A stretch of DNA of 64,000 bases, taken from Paramoeba atlantica. Lineage: Eukaryota > Discosea. Below the pieces are notes generated by a model. That model ran no database searches and had not been told where the DNA came from. It saw only the letters and a list, made by a program, of their open reading frames with translations. The position numbers and the translations under genes were made by a program. Shown here in pieces: positions 1 through 9,845 of the stretch. Location of the stretch: NCBI GenBank assembly GCA_977017575.1, contig CDRNVI010000039.1, positions 310,001 through 374,000 of the forward strand, in the 5' to 3' direction. How positions within the stretch are numbered: the first letter of the stretch is position 1; every line of letters begins with the position of its first letter.

Positions 1-222
1 TAAAGATACGATCCTGTAAGTGTGATGCACTGTAAAATGTAACCTGTGATGTGCATGGCCCTTGGCGACAACTGAGGACGCATAGACCAGAAACAAGTAG
101 GAGTCAGCAACGTAAGGTAAGTGAAGTAACCGAATTGTTCACTAACTTCTTGGAAGGACTTCGAGGATCATTCACAACACTCTCCTACGTGAATGTGTCC
201 TACGATTTCGTACATGTAGTTG
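1..222. other. left edge, no gene seen
   Basis: This is the 3' flank of the first gene. I see no supported gene here; the plus-strand reading frame that overlaps it is a by-product of the minus-strand gene. Confidence 0.5.
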
Positions 223-1371
223 TCACTTTCCAGAGCAAACGTGACAGCAAGATGACTTCCAATTATTGCAGAACACGCGCAGACACTGAGGACATATATT
301 CGCTACTCCCGTTAGAGCTCCATGACAGCAACATGCAGGTCTCAAGTCGGACCGGGTTTCTGTGCTAGTAGTGTTAAGGGATCCAATATTAGATCTAGAC
401 CTCTTTAGCGATTCAAGAACGACGGGTACGATTTCATCCAGTGCAGCGTGCACTACTACTCCATGAGTCAGGTATGCAACGTGACGCAAAGCTAAAAGAA
501 TGTTTAAATCGTTTGACGAACCAGTCGTGAAATGTTCAGAACGGCTGCTCCTATTTGCTTCAGAAAACTTATTTTTCCAAAGAACTGTAGAGAAAGAAAC
601 GCCCTCCTGCATTGAACAAAAGGTTGCGTTCATAAGTTTCTTCCAAGAAGAATTCGTAAATTGATTTTGTTGTGTGATAGCACACTCTGGAAGGAGAAGA
701 ATTACGTGAGGTTCTATATTGGCATCAAATTCTAATGTAGACTCTTGACGATGACCAATATTTCTGGAATTTGCTGTGGAAAATTGAGATTGAATACGAT
801 GCCAAGCGCATAAAGCTAAACTAAGAGCAGTGCCAATGTCTACAGAAGGGGGTAAGACTGCTCGGACACTGTCCGTCTTTTCTTTCAGCACAGATGCGGT
901 CAACTTTATATTTTGTAGGATTGAAAGAATAGATTGCATGAAGAATGCAGCTTGAGGATAAGTGTATTTTTCTTCTTCTGGAGTCTCACCCTCAGGAGAC
1001 TTTGCTGAAGTGTCATTTACTATATTGTCGAGTGATGGAACAGACGCAAATGAGTCTGGCATGATGTCAGAGTCCCCTATTACTTTCCCTACAATTGGAC
1101 CAACTGAATCAACGTCTATCCATGCACAATGAGGACCATATAATACCAAAACTTGTACCGTGTGCCCCATAGACTGACAAGCCGTAAGAATGAACAAGAC
1201 TTGGTCCAAAAAAGGAATCCTTTGCAAAGAGGAAGCGTTGAGTATATGTGAAGAATCTGAATTCAGATTGATGGTTCCGTCATACGGAGTGAGATCCAAA
1301 AGAAGAATAATGGCCCGTGGCACTTCGCTAACCAAGAGAGGACCAAGATTGTCTTGGACACTGTCATTCAT
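223..1371 (-). CDS. GTF2H3: TFIIH subunit p34 (Tfb4/GTF2H3)
   Basis: This 382-residue protein is the small von Willebrand A-like subunit of the general transcription and nucleotide-excision-repair factor TFIIH, acting in the nucleus. The N-terminal strand of the vWA fold is visible at about residues 19-32 (PRAIILLLDLTPYD). The last 36 residues form a Cys-rich zinc module (CCCHGAL.., CPQCLRVFC, CHVC) that matches the C-terminus of human p34 and yeast Tfb4. It is somewhat longer than the human protein, with extra acidic and polar loops around residues 90-135. The ATG is preceded directly by a pyrimidine-rich stretch. A second TFIIH subunit, p52, lies about 11 kb further along on the same strand. 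Confidence 0.9.
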   Translation of the reverse strand: MNDSVQDNLGPLLVSEVPRAIILLLDLTPYDGTINLNSDSSHILNASSLQRIPFLDQVLFILTACQSMGHTVQVLVLYGPHCAWIDVDSVGPIVGKVIGDSDIMPDSFASVPSLDNIVNDTSAKSPEGETPEEEKYTYPQAAFFMQSILSILQNIKLTASVLKEKTDSVRAVLPPSVDIGTALSLALCAWHRIQSQFSTANSRNIGHRQESTLEFDANIEPHVILLLPECAITQQNQFTNSSWKKLMNATFCSMQEGVSFSTVLWKNKFSEANRSSRSEHFTTGSSNDLNILLALRHVAYLTHGVVVHAALDEIVPVVLESLKRSRSNIGSLNTTSTETRSDLRPACCCHGALTGVANICPQCLRVFCNNWKSSCCHVCSGK

Positions 1372-1686
1372 GGGAAAGAGAAAAAAATATTAAGACGAAA
1401 AAGTATGGGATCAATTGAACCAGCCTTGTACATGGCAGGCAGGTATACGTACAGGCATACATTTGTATAAGTTAGCATTTGTTTTGTGTTGTAATTTTTT
1501 TTAATGCTCGCTAAAATATTTCGAATGTTTTGCTTCCTACATTCAGTATTGGACTGAGTTAGTCGAAAGCTAGATTATTTACCAGCCATGTAAGGGCCTC
1601 TCTCAACGAATAAAATTTGTAGTATGAAAAAATCTTTTGGTGCTTTAAAAAAACGAAGCAATCGGTAGTGTAGTAGTACGATATAT
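1372..1686. other. intergenic, AT-rich
   Basis: This spacer lies between two minus-strand genes. On the minus strand it holds a branch-point-plus-acceptor-like string (CTAACTCAG, near 1552-1560) about 185 nt upstream of the p34 ATG, and a pyrimidine-rich run directly before that ATG. No other feature is visible. Confidence 0.4.
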
Positions 1687-2394
1687 TTAACATGATCTCA
1701 TGATGTTTACTTCGCTTCTAGGAGCAAACAAACAAACACCCAAGTGCATGATGCCACGTCTGAAAGCCTCCATTAAGGCAGGGTCGTGACCAAAATAAAC
1801 TTTGTGAACTACATCGTTGTTCTCTTTGTTCTCAAGTACAAAGAAACAATCGGCTTCTAAATTTTCTGTAAAATTTGCGGATAAAACGCCATAAAAGTTT
1901 TTTACGCTTGGTATTGGAATCTGTAGATAGCCTTGAGAATCGTCAAAGGAAGCGTAAATAAAAAAATAGTGCTTTGGAGCAAATTGTGAACTAAGAGTGT
2001 CCTCCTTTCCTGAATCAGGTAATTGATGGCGAAAAACTAGGCGCTCTCTTTGATGGAAAGGAAAAAATAAAGTTCCAGCTGAGGGCACTACAATTGATGC
2101 CTTTGTAGTGCCGACATCCTCTTCTTGGCGTGCTCTATTTCCTTCTATGTGAAGTGAACCGTATTGGAAGGAATCAAAAGGACTTGAGAGAAGGACCGGA
2201 GATTCAAAGTGTGGATTGCTAGTCAGGCTTTCAAGGGACGCCTCTCGTGATGTGTGTACCGGGCTGCCTAATGAAACGTACGTTTTTCCGTGTGAAGACT
2301 GTCTCTTGCGCGCTACTTTTTTCGTCTTCGGCGTTTTAGAAGCAAGATTCGAATCTTTGGCAGGTGTTCGTTTTACAGACTTCCGGGACGCCAT
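1687..2394 (-). CDS. unknown basic protein, probably nuclear
   Basis: I do not recognise this 235-residue protein. The first 35 residues are Lys/Arg/Ser/Thr-rich (KSVKRTPAKDS.., TPKTKKVARKRQ) and look like a nuclear localisation or DNA-contacting tail. Residues about 36-95 are Ser/Pro-rich and probably disordered, with SP sites that could be phosphorylated. The C-terminal half (about 105-230) is more hydrophobic, with alternating strand-like segments (HYFFIYASF, GYLQIPIP, DCFFVLEN), so it may be a small beta-rich domain. The ATG opens the frame and no upstream in-frame ATG exists. It sits between TFIIH p34 and the dsRBD-like protein in the same-strand array. No function is assigned. Confidence 0.7.
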   Translation of the reverse strand: MASRKSVKRTPAKDSNLASKTPKTKKVARKRQSSHGKTYVSLGSPVHTSREASLESLTSNPHFESPVLLSSPFDSFQYGSLHIEGNRARQEEDVGTTKASIVVPSAGTLFFPFHQRERLVFRHQLPDSGKEDTLSSQFAPKHYFFIYASFDDSQGYLQIPIPSVKNFYGVLSANFTENLEADCFFVLENKENNDVVHKVYFGHDPALMEAFRRGIMHLGVCLFAPRSEVNIMRSC

Positions 2395-2727
2395 TCTAAT
2401 ATTTTTTTATTGCTATAGAATTTCAAAAAATTACTAAAAGTGATAGGGTCATCGGTAAAAAGCAGTACGGTGTAGATATTGTTTAAGTAAGGATTAAAGA
2501 ACGGATACAATATCCTTCCACTGTTGCTGTTTTAGTCAAGGTTCTTACCTATCAAGATTCAGATACATTCGACTATGAAAATCATTTGCTTAATAAATTA
2601 GACTTTTTGCAACAATGTTACAAAAGAGGCTTTGCATATTGCAGACTCACCCACAAGCTCTAAACATTCCATTTGACTCCGCAAGTCGCTTATCTTTTCT
2701 TGACTACAATGTTATTCGGACCTACCC
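2395..2727. other. intergenic spacer
   Basis: The plus-strand frames over 2615-2864 overlap the 3' end of the next gene and have no recognisable product. No RNA gene or repeat is seen. Confidence 0.4.
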
Positions 2728-5538
2728 TTATTCGATGCATATGGGACGAAGAGAGGGAACAACAGAATACGATTCGATCCATTTGTCATTCAGTAGTTCG
2801 TCTTCAAACATGGTTACTTTCCTACGACGAAGTAGCCGCTCCGCGTGAATACAAGCAGCAATAAGGGCGTGTTTTTCAGAAAATCCGATACCGTAGGCTT
2901 TGATTTGGGTTTCTTTGTCACCGAAACTGCAGGAAGCTTGCACAAAAGTTTCTTTATTTTTGATATCCGGCAATTCCTGTCCGGTTAAATGCAACGGAAT
3001 ATCAATACATGCCAAGTATCGTTTAGGATCAATCCTCCACAATAAAGTTTGTTCCCGCAACGAACAGCCAAAATATACTTCTAAGTAGCATCGAACACGA
3101 TACTCTGCGCGGTGATCTATTTTCCCATAAGAAAATTTTTCGTACGACGTCAAGTCTTGTGACTGGTATTCGGGAACTCGTGCCTTCTTTTTACCCTGTC
3201 GCCACTGAACAAACCGTAGCCAACGCACACTCTCCTCACATTCATAACGAATAGGAAGCGGAATGGAGGATGGACGACGGACAACTAAAATATCGTGAAG
3301 ATACTGAGTGTTCAAATTATCAAAAAGTCGTACACCATAGTATTGAAGCGTACACTCAGCATGCATGCAAGCTAGACAAAGTGCTTCGTTTATAGAATGT
3401 CCCACACCAATAGAAACTGAAGGAGAGGCAACATCGATTGCGTGATTCGAATCGATTTGCTTAAAAGAAACAGATCTCCTGATCGTGTATGGTAACGGGA
3501 ACTTGAGCTCGACTTGATAAGTTTTGTGTGAACACAGGGACGATGTAGCTTTTGCATGCAAAAATTCACGTAGATGAAGCCCTAGCCGTTGAAAGTAATG
3601 AGTCATTCTTCTTATAGAATTGGGATCTACATCCTGAAGAGATATTTGCGCGTATGGATTTCCACATTTTCCTAGGTTGGCGGGGACAACTGTATATCCT
3701 TCATGCTCGAGAGTTTCCCTTGCAGGACCGTAAACGATGGGAGCAATATACTTCTTTTCCACATGATAGTAAAAATCGCACCGATTTTCCGAAGCTGGAT
3801 GACCAGTGCTTCTGCTTTGACAAGTGATCTTCCCTTCGCTTTTGCATGAATTTTCATCTGCTGATAGGGTGCTTGATTTCCGTGCTTCCACGCAAATATC
3901 AGACTGCTCATCGACAGTAGTGGATGTGAAAGAGTTTTTGCATGTAGAAACATCTTTGAATTCTATGCTATGTGTCGCCATTTCCGCTTTGTTCCGTACG
4001 AGATTGTTTTCAGAAAGATGCATGACGGCAAGTCGATACGCATTGTAGTATCTACGTGCTACTCCTACGCCTTCGACATCTTTATTAGAAGCATTGAAAC
4101 ATTGCACTCTCCACAACTTGGCACGATGAACGTAGACAGATTTTACAAGAATGGTTCCGTGTGACATATTGAATTCGTTTGCGGTTCGAAGTCCATTTTG
4201 AAAAAGCACTTTGTTTTCGCTTTTGGACATATTAATTCTGGAGTGTCGTAAATTTTGATGACTCGTTTTCGTAGCCTCGATGTCGTCCAGATCAACAATT
4301 TCTTTATAAGATCCAAAGGTTTGAGTACTGACCCTTTGCGAAAATATGCGAATAGGAAGAGGCGGAGAAGTATCGGCCGTTTGAGAAGAGCTACTCTTGT
4401 CGGCTGCAACTTTTTGTTCGTTAAAAACTCTCTTCAGCAAAAATAACGTGCTCTCATGAGCTTGCTGAAAGAAAGTTTGTTTATGCAAAGGAGCGCCATA
4501 GTAATCTAGTAGCAATTCGGCGTGCATCGCTGCTGCAAAAAGCGCCCGTCGCCACGTAATCCCGTAACCTATAGCATACACCCGTTCATCAGTGTAAGCC
4601 TGTAAGACGTATTTTGGCATATAAAGAACTATGCGACATAAACGTTTCGGGGAGTTTTCATCAGATTTTAGCAATACTTTGGAATAGTGAGCAAAGTGAC
4701 CAAGTTTTCTGGGCGTGTGTGATCTATACCAGCGACTAATGCGGGCTAGACTTCTCTTATCGACAACACTTGGAGAGGTGAGGGTATGCCAGAGAGCAGC
4801 TTCCTTTCTTCGAGGCCACATAGCTGAAAGGGTAGAGGTTACCGCATTCCTTTCTCTGCTATCTTTCACTGCAATTCGTTTTGATATGAGTATCGGTGGT
4901 GTCGGCACTTTCGGATCCTGTTTTTGTGAATGTATGGTAAATTTATCTCCAACAGAATTAGCGTAATTAAGCTGAGCAGAAGAAAGGCGAAATAGAGGAA
5001 AACCTAGGGCTCCTAGAATGCGTTCGGCGTGCATCGCCGCAAGTACTCTTGCTTCTTTGGGATCTATGCCCACCCCGCATGCTGTGCGAGTGCCATAAGG
5101 GTACGGCAAATACAAGTTGAGAGTAGCTGAAAACCTTCGAAATCCATACTGTTCACCGGCTTCTATGGATGCTATTAGATAGAGATCATCTGCTTCGACC
5201 TTGTGCGTACAAGAATTTGACGTGGCCCCATAGTTTGAATTGCGTCGTATTCTTTCAAGACGAGTAACGAAATTTGCTACTCGAGCTAAACTCATGTTAT
5301 CCAAATTGCTGATAGACTGGGCTTCAAACCTTGCTATATCTTGATGCAACATTAAAGCAAATTGAGTAGAAGACGGACGCTGGGATCCATCGAACATAGA
5401 GTCTTTGGTCGTGCAAGGTGTCTGGGTTGCACACGAACGAGCTATGCTAAGGTAAAGGCTTGCGCGAGCGCAATAAAAACAGGTTTTAGCTAATACTGGT
5501 AGCTTACTGGGCTGTATAAAAATACATCTGGATGACAT
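2728..5538 (-). CDS. mitochondrial protein with repeated dsRBD-like modules
   Basis: This 936-residue protein has four clear and one degenerate copies of the C-terminal half of a double-stranded-RNA-binding-like fold, with pattern G.G....A...A.MHAE..L...G..LF. Copies are near residues 155-185 (AAMHAERILGALGFPLF), 325-350 (AAAMHAELLLDYYG), 495 (LAVMHLSENNL, degenerate), 745-770 (LACMHAECTLQYYG) and 885-905 (AACIHAERLLRRR). Each is preceded by strand-like LYLPYPYG or FPLPYTI segments. From memory, such modules occur in kinetoplastid mitochondrial RNA-processing proteins; that link is established only by resemblance. The N-terminus (R, S, C, F-rich with few acids for about 38 residues) resembles a mitochondrial presequence. 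I infer an organellar RNA-binding role. No helicase or nuclease domain is visible. Confidence 0.7.
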   Translation of the reverse strand: MSSRCIFIQPSKLPVLAKTCFYCARASLYLSIARSCATQTPCTTKDSMFDGSQRPSSTQFALMLHQDIARFEAQSISNLDNMSLARVANFVTRLERIRRNSNYGATSNSCTHKVEADDLYLIASIEAGEQYGFRRFSATLNLYLPYPYGTRTACGVGIDPKEARVLAAMHAERILGALGFPLFRLSSAQLNYANSVGDKFTIHSQKQDPKVPTPPILISKRIAVKDSRERNAVTSTLSAMWPRRKEAALWHTLTSPSVVDKRSLARISRWYRSHTPRKLGHFAHYSKVLLKSDENSPKRLCRIVLYMPKYVLQAYTDERVYAIGYGITWRRALFAAAMHAELLLDYYGAPLHKQTFFQQAHESTLFLLKRVFNEQKVAADKSSSSQTADTSPPLPIRIFSQRVSTQTFGSYKEIVDLDDIEATKTSHQNLRHSRINMSKSENKVLFQNGLRTANEFNMSHGTILVKSVYVHRAKLWRVQCFNASNKDVEGVGVARRYYNAYRLAVMHLSENNLVRNKAEMATHSIEFKDVSTCKNSFTSTTVDEQSDICVEARKSSTLSADENSCKSEGKITCQSRSTGHPASENRCDFYYHVEKKYIAPIVYGPARETLEHEGYTVVPANLGKCGNPYAQISLQDVDPNSIRRMTHYFQRLGLHLREFLHAKATSSLCSHKTYQVELKFPLPYTIRRSVSFKQIDSNHAIDVASPSVSIGVGHSINEALCLACMHAECTLQYYGVRLFDNLNTQYLHDILVVRRPSSIPLPIRYECEESVRWLRFVQWRQGKKKARVPEYQSQDLTSYEKFSYGKIDHRAEYRVRCYLEVYFGCSLREQTLLWRIDPKRYLACIDIPLHLTGQELPDIKNKETFVQASCSFGDKETQIKAYGIGFSEKHALIAACIHAERLLRRRKVTMFEDELLNDKWIESYSVVPSLRPICIE

Positions 5539-6215
5539 TCACCTAGTTTCCCTTGTGCGCGATACTTCTATTTTATGCAACTTGACAGTGTTGATCAATA
5601 TTGCTTCTAAGAAGCTGATTGTCATCCGAAAGTTTATGAATCATAGAAACAGGACCTATTCCATCGATGGAGTAAAAGGACCCGATACAGTTCGTAAGTT
5701 TGCATTGTAAGGGCCGCGAATAAAAGCCTTGTTTTCGTGTTCCTGATTCTCATTTCAGTCCCTTTTTAAATTTGGGGAAAATACGAAATCTTGTGTGTTT
5801 CACAGTACAGTTTAGTGATATTAAGTTTGACTAAATTATTGTTATTAAATTCGCTATTCTTTATCCGGCATCACGGATAATCCCATTATTTTTGACTAAA
5901 GAATAACACAAGCCGAAAATACTAAGTCATAAGAAATCGACAGCAAAAGTCAGGTGAAATTCATTTCAAGGAAAGGCAAGAAATCCATATTTCTTTTTTC
6001 AAACCACATTTAATCTTTTCGAACCACATTTCAGGCGTGCTTAGAAGACAAAAGTAAAGGGAGTGGTAGGGATATGTACCTTTTTTTTCTATGCGTACAT
6101 TTTCGAGCTGTGTGCTTTTTAAAATCCTGTCACCACGCTGCTTAGAAATAAATGCTACTGTAAAGTAGGATTTTCTTTAATAATTTTCATGTCAAGTATT
6201 GCAATCAAAACAACA
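5539..6215. other. intergenic, 677 bp
   Basis: AT-rich spacer with homopolymer T runs. I see no gene, tRNA or repeat family member. The minus-strand portion nearest 5539 is the leader of the dsRBD-like protein gene. Confidence 0.4.
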
Positions 6216-6440
6216 CTACTTCGCCGGCGAAGGTTTATTGCATTCGCTGTCAGGTGGATCCACTAAGCTCATGAGAGATGACTCCAATTGATTCTCTAAC
6301 TTATTTAAAACAATGCCAATCTCATCTACCTTAGCTGTAACTCGAGAAGCAATAGTATCAAATTTGGATTTTGTCTCATCTAACAGCGTGCTCATGCAAC
6401 TCCTTAGATGCCGTTCAAAATCGGGTGTGCTCTCCGACAT
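6216..6440 (-). CDS. HSBP1-like small coiled-coil protein
   Basis: This 74-residue protein is dominated by a heptad-repeat helix at about residues 12-57. The run KFDTIASRVTAKVDEI followed by LNKLENQLESSL aligns with heat shock factor binding protein 1 (human KFQTMSDQIIGRIDDM, then DDLEKNIADL), with matching K-F-T positions, an I/V pattern, and LE. HSBP1 is a trimeric coiled coil linked to heat-shock-factor regulation and to assembly of the WASH complex. The length also fits. The ATG at 6440 is the first in frame. Alternative identities are other short coiled coils such as BRK1; the KF..I pattern favours HSBP1. Confidence 0.55.
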   Translation of the reverse strand: MSESTPDFERHLRSCMSTLLDETKSKFDTIASRVTAKVDEIGIVLNKLENQLESSLMSLVDPPDSECNKPSPAK

Positions 6441-6629
6441 TTATTACAGTAACATAAAGAAATATTACTGTAGTGCAAAATTGAAATTTGTCGACAAAAG
6501 GCCGTTTTCAATTCTAGTAGGAGAATACAAACGTTTTCAATTCTATAGTAGGAGAATACAAACTCCGAAGCAAAGTACGGAGTCAAGGATAGGCATAATG
6601 AAAACCGCTCATAAATTCGTATACAAACA

Positions 6630-7856
6630 CTATTTCAAGAATTTCATAGTTTTTTCGGCTGCGTCAGACAAGTCGGTGGCTGATTCAATTTTCAAGCCAC
6701 TTTCGGCCAAAATTTGTATGCCCAGATCTTGATTGGTGCCTGAGAGCCTGACCACAAGAGGCACACGAGGGGTGACGGCCTTACACGCCTGCACGACGCC
6801 TTGCGCAATTGTGTCACATTTCATAATCCCCCCAAAAATATTAATGAGAATAACTTTAACGCGAGGATCTTTTTGAATTAATTGAAGCGCCGCGTTAACC
6901 TGCTCTGCGTCAGCAGATCCACCAATATCAAGAAAATTAGCAGGGGTTCCACCGAAAAGGTGAATGGTGTCCATTGTTGCCATCGCCAATCCTGCGCCAT
7001 TGACAAGACAGCCGACATCTCCGTCAAGACCAATATAATTAATATTCCATTTGCGAGCCTCTGCCTCTCGAGGATCAAGAACTTCTCGGCACCATTCTTC
7101 GCTAAGAGCTTTGTGACGAAAAAGGGCGTTATCGTCTATAGTAATCTTGGCATCCACACAGGCGTACCCTCTCCCCCCAGACAGCTCCACAAAAGGGTTA
7201 ATTTCCACCAACAGCGCATCATTAGACCTGCTGAATTCATAAAGATCCACAAAAAACTGCGCCGCCTGTGATTTCATGCCTAATTTCTGCGCCACCTCCT
7301 GAGCCTTTTCCAAACTCAACCCCGTGTCATACGCAATCCCCACCCTCACCACCTCCCCCGGACACCCCTTCTCCACCTCCACCCCACCCGCCGCCGACAC
7401 CAACAGCACCGCCCCCCCTGCGGACGCCTCCAGCGTAATCGCCACATAGTACTCCCTTTCATACTCCAAGCACTCCGCCACGAAAACCTCCCGCACCACA
7501 CACCCCCCCGGCCCGGTCTGGCTCGTCACCAGGGTGTGGCCCAGCATCGCTTTCGCGACCCCCGCGACCTGGTCCCGCGAGGCACACAGGTGGACCCCCC
7601 CTTTGAGCCCGTGGGTGAACACCCCCTTGCCGCGGCCCCCGGCCAGCACGTGGGCCTTGACGACGGCACGGCCCGCGGGGAGACGCGCCCCGGCCCGGGC
7701 GGCGTGGGCCACCGTGGGGCACACGAACCCGTTCTGGACCGCGGCGACGGGGGAGAGGAGTCGCTTGGCGACCCCCTCGTAGAGGTGGAGGAAGCGTCGG
7801 GGGGCGTGGAAGGGGGAGGGGAGGAGAGGAGGGGGGTGGAGAGGGGAGAGGGGCAT
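6630..7856 (-). CDS. SUCLA2: succinyl-CoA ligase beta subunit, mitochondrial
   Basis: This 408-residue enzyme is the nucleotide-binding beta subunit of succinyl-CoA synthetase, which makes ATP or GTP and succinate from succinyl-CoA in the TCA cycle. The ATP-grasp region begins at about residue 65 (KAHVLAGGRGKGVF), the metal-site segment is VEINPFVEL, and the C-terminal CoA-ligase-like half has the family signatures NGAGLAMATMD, DIGGSAD and NIFGGIMKCDTIAQG. The N-terminus is Pro/Arg/His-rich and could serve as a mitochondrial presequence. Base composition is split. Roughly the first 190 codons are extremely GC-rich while the last 210 are AT-rich. Inside the GC part the plus strand changes from C-rich to G-rich near 7650. 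ADP- versus GDP-specificity cannot be told from sequence here. Confidence 0.95.
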   Translation of the reverse strand: MPLSPLHPPPLLPSPFHAPRRFLHLYEGVAKRLLSPVAAVQNGFVCPTVAHAARAGARLPAGRAVVKAHVLAGGRGKGVFTHGLKGGVHLCASRDQVAGVAKAMLGHTLVTSQTGPGGCVVREVFVAECLEYEREYYVAITLEASAGGAVLLVSAAGGVEVEKGCPGEVVRVGIAYDTGLSLEKAQEVAQKLGMKSQAAQFFVDLYEFSRSNDALLVEINPFVELSGGRGYACVDAKITIDDNALFRHKALSEEWCREVLDPREAEARKWNINYIGLDGDVGCLVNGAGLAMATMDTIHLFGGTPANFLDIGGSADAEQVNAALQLIQKDPRVKVILINIFGGIMKCDTIAQGVVQACKAVTPRVPLVVRLSGTNQDLGIQILAESGLKIESATDLSDAAEKTMKFLK

Positions 7857-8093
7857 GGGGGAGGGGGTAGGGAAGGTTTCGTAAGGACGAGTAATTTTTT
7901 TTTTGTTTTTTGTTTTTTGTTTTTGTTGTTGTGTAGAGTGATGCTTGCTGGGAAGTTTTTGCTTGATATTTTTCTTGGTTACAGATTTTTTGGTGCTTAT
8001 ACTTTAGTGTACTCTATTGGTCACCCATGTATAAAGATTTGAAAATCTTTAAAGAACTAATTTTAGGCGTTGCAAATACAACGGAATACAGTT

Positions 8094-9845
8094 TTACCCT
8101 AATGCAAGAGTTCGCATAAGCCAACTTAAGACATAAAGGGAGAGAAAAATGATGGGGATCCATCTTAGCAAAAATTTTGTGCGTGCTGTCGTATCAACTT
8201 CTGGTATTGCCCACATTTTAATTACGTTCGTGATATGGGCAGCACGAAAGGCAAGAAAAATAAATAGAGTAGAGCAGAGTAGGAAATTCAGCCCACTGTG
8301 CTGTCGAGGAAGAAGTTGTAGTACAGTTTTCGGATTTCCATTGGGCTCTGAGGTTCCCATCCATATGTGAAATTGACAGATGTAGGTCTCGAGGGTGATG
8401 CGCCCAAACCATGACAGACCGGAAACATAATGCATACGAAAGACCTGAAAGAGGTTGCGTCCCGTGACGTAAGCAAGCAGCGGCCACCATGAAGTGTAGG
8501 GATGTAGAACATTGTATGAATATTTATCCAAAGGAAAAAGAAAAACATACCACGAAAAAAGGAGAGCAAAGACTGTTACAGCAGCGAAGCTTTTTATTTT
8601 TGTTTGGCGCGAGCGTGCGGAACTGTCCAAGTGCTTTAAAGCATCGTCTAGATATGGAAGAGCGAATGCGGTGATCATCCCTAAAATCCAAATCCAGTGA
8701 TCAAGTTTCGAGCGAAAATACCATTCGTACATACGGTGCGCCAAGTTTTGCTGGGGAGCTGAACGGTCATATATCACGAAGGGCCATAATGGAGTCCAAA
8801 TAATTTCGAAAACAGACCGAGAGCTTTCCCAAATAAGTGCGGTAAAAAGGCTAACAAGAAGAAATTTCCTGGTCATACCTTTTGTAGAAGTATTAATCGA
8901 CGGAAGAATCGCCACAGTAGCGAAGACAAATAGTGTAAAAACTAGGTGAAGCATGCAGATGTAGTACAGCATGAACTGGTTGCCCATCATGAGACAGGTA
9001 CACACTGCAAGGAAGTTTAAACGCCATAACATGCGGGCTACTCGACGTCCCGAAAAATCTTGTTTGACGTAGTAATAGCTGAAGTTCCCAAAACCTGTTA
9101 GCCAAACATATCCTGCAATACAAAGCCGGATAAGACTGTAAGTTTGAGTTGCATTGTAATAATGATATAGAAGAAACATAAGCTGCATCAATCCTTTCCA
9201 CTCCTCAGTTTGATGTCTGGGTAGTGGAGGTATGTGGTATGATGAAACATCATTTACTTCCATTAAGTCGTCTATTGATTCGCCGTGCATGTAGGGTTTC
9301 CGACGGCTCACTCTTTGAGGTATTTTTCTTATTGTACACAATGCGAATATCGCAATTAAGAGCCATGCCCCATAAAGTGATTGAGCATCAAACTGACGAG
9401 GTGCATGTGCAAGCAAAGGCGTTCTGTCGCAAATGTAAAATAATATTAGCATAGTGCTCAGTTCGCTCCCCGCCAAAAATGCATCCACAGTTGAGGCATC
9501 CGCTGAGATAAGACATTGGAGACTGTGCTTCCAACTATCCCTAAAAGTCAAAGACGGAGCCTCATCAGATCGGTGAATGAGGCACCATGTTAGATAAAGG
9601 TGTAAAGACTTAAATAAGGCTGCAAGATACCATTGTAAGACAAACGTTGTTACGAGCCAAACAACCGACTGCCCTAGTAATAGCTCATTGTAGTCCGAAT
9701 GATGATGACAAAAGCGTAACAGAAACACCAAGAAGAGAAGACTTGTTATTGCGAAGAGGATATGAAATCTCCAAGTGCGGGAAGGCCTCACTTCAATCCT
9801 CGACGGCAAGCATTTTGATGCAAGGACCTCTGTGGATTTCTTCAT
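8094..9845 (-). CDS. CAS1-domain O-acetyltransferase (CASD1/RWA type)
   Basis: This 583-residue polytopic membrane protein matches the 10-TM Cas1p acyltransferase domain found in animal CASD1 (sialate O-acetyltransferase), plant REDUCED WALL ACETYLATION and fungal Cas1p, which act in the Golgi on glycans. Diagnostic segments are QTEEWKGLMQLMFLLYHYYN, a GYVWLTGFGNFSYYY run, ARMLWRLNFL and LETYICQFHIWM. About ten or more hydrophobic helices follow a short basic N-terminus with a first TM at about residues 27-46. The lumenal SGNH-type esterase-like domain found in CASD1 is absent, as in plant RWA proteins. It implies acetylated surface or secreted polysaccharide. The start ATG is the only reasonable one. 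Confidence 0.9.
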   Translation of the reverse strand: MKKSTEVLASKCLPSRIEVRPSRTWRFHILFAITSLLFLVFLLRFCHHHSDYNELLLGQSVVWLVTTFVLQWYLAALFKSLHLYLTWCLIHRSDEAPSLTFRDSWKHSLQCLISADASTVDAFLAGSELSTMLILFYICDRTPLLAHAPRQFDAQSLYGAWLLIAIFALCTIRKIPQRVSRRKPYMHGESIDDLMEVNDVSSYHIPPLPRHQTEEWKGLMQLMFLLYHYYNATQTYSLIRLCIAGYVWLTGFGNFSYYYVKQDFSGRRVARMLWRLNFLAVCTCLMMGNQFMLYYICMLHLVFTLFVFATVAILPSINTSTKGMTRKFLLVSLFTALIWESSRSVFEIIWTPLWPFVIYDRSAPQQNLAHRMYEWYFRSKLDHWIWILGMITAFALPYLDDALKHLDSSARSRQTKIKSFAAVTVFALLFSWYVFLFPLDKYSYNVLHPYTSWWPLLAYVTGRNLFQVFRMHYVSGLSWFGRITLETYICQFHIWMGTSEPNGNPKTVLQLLPRQHSGLNFLLCSTLFIFLAFRAAHITNVIKMWAIPEVDTTARTKFLLRWIPIIFLSLYVLSWLMRTLALG

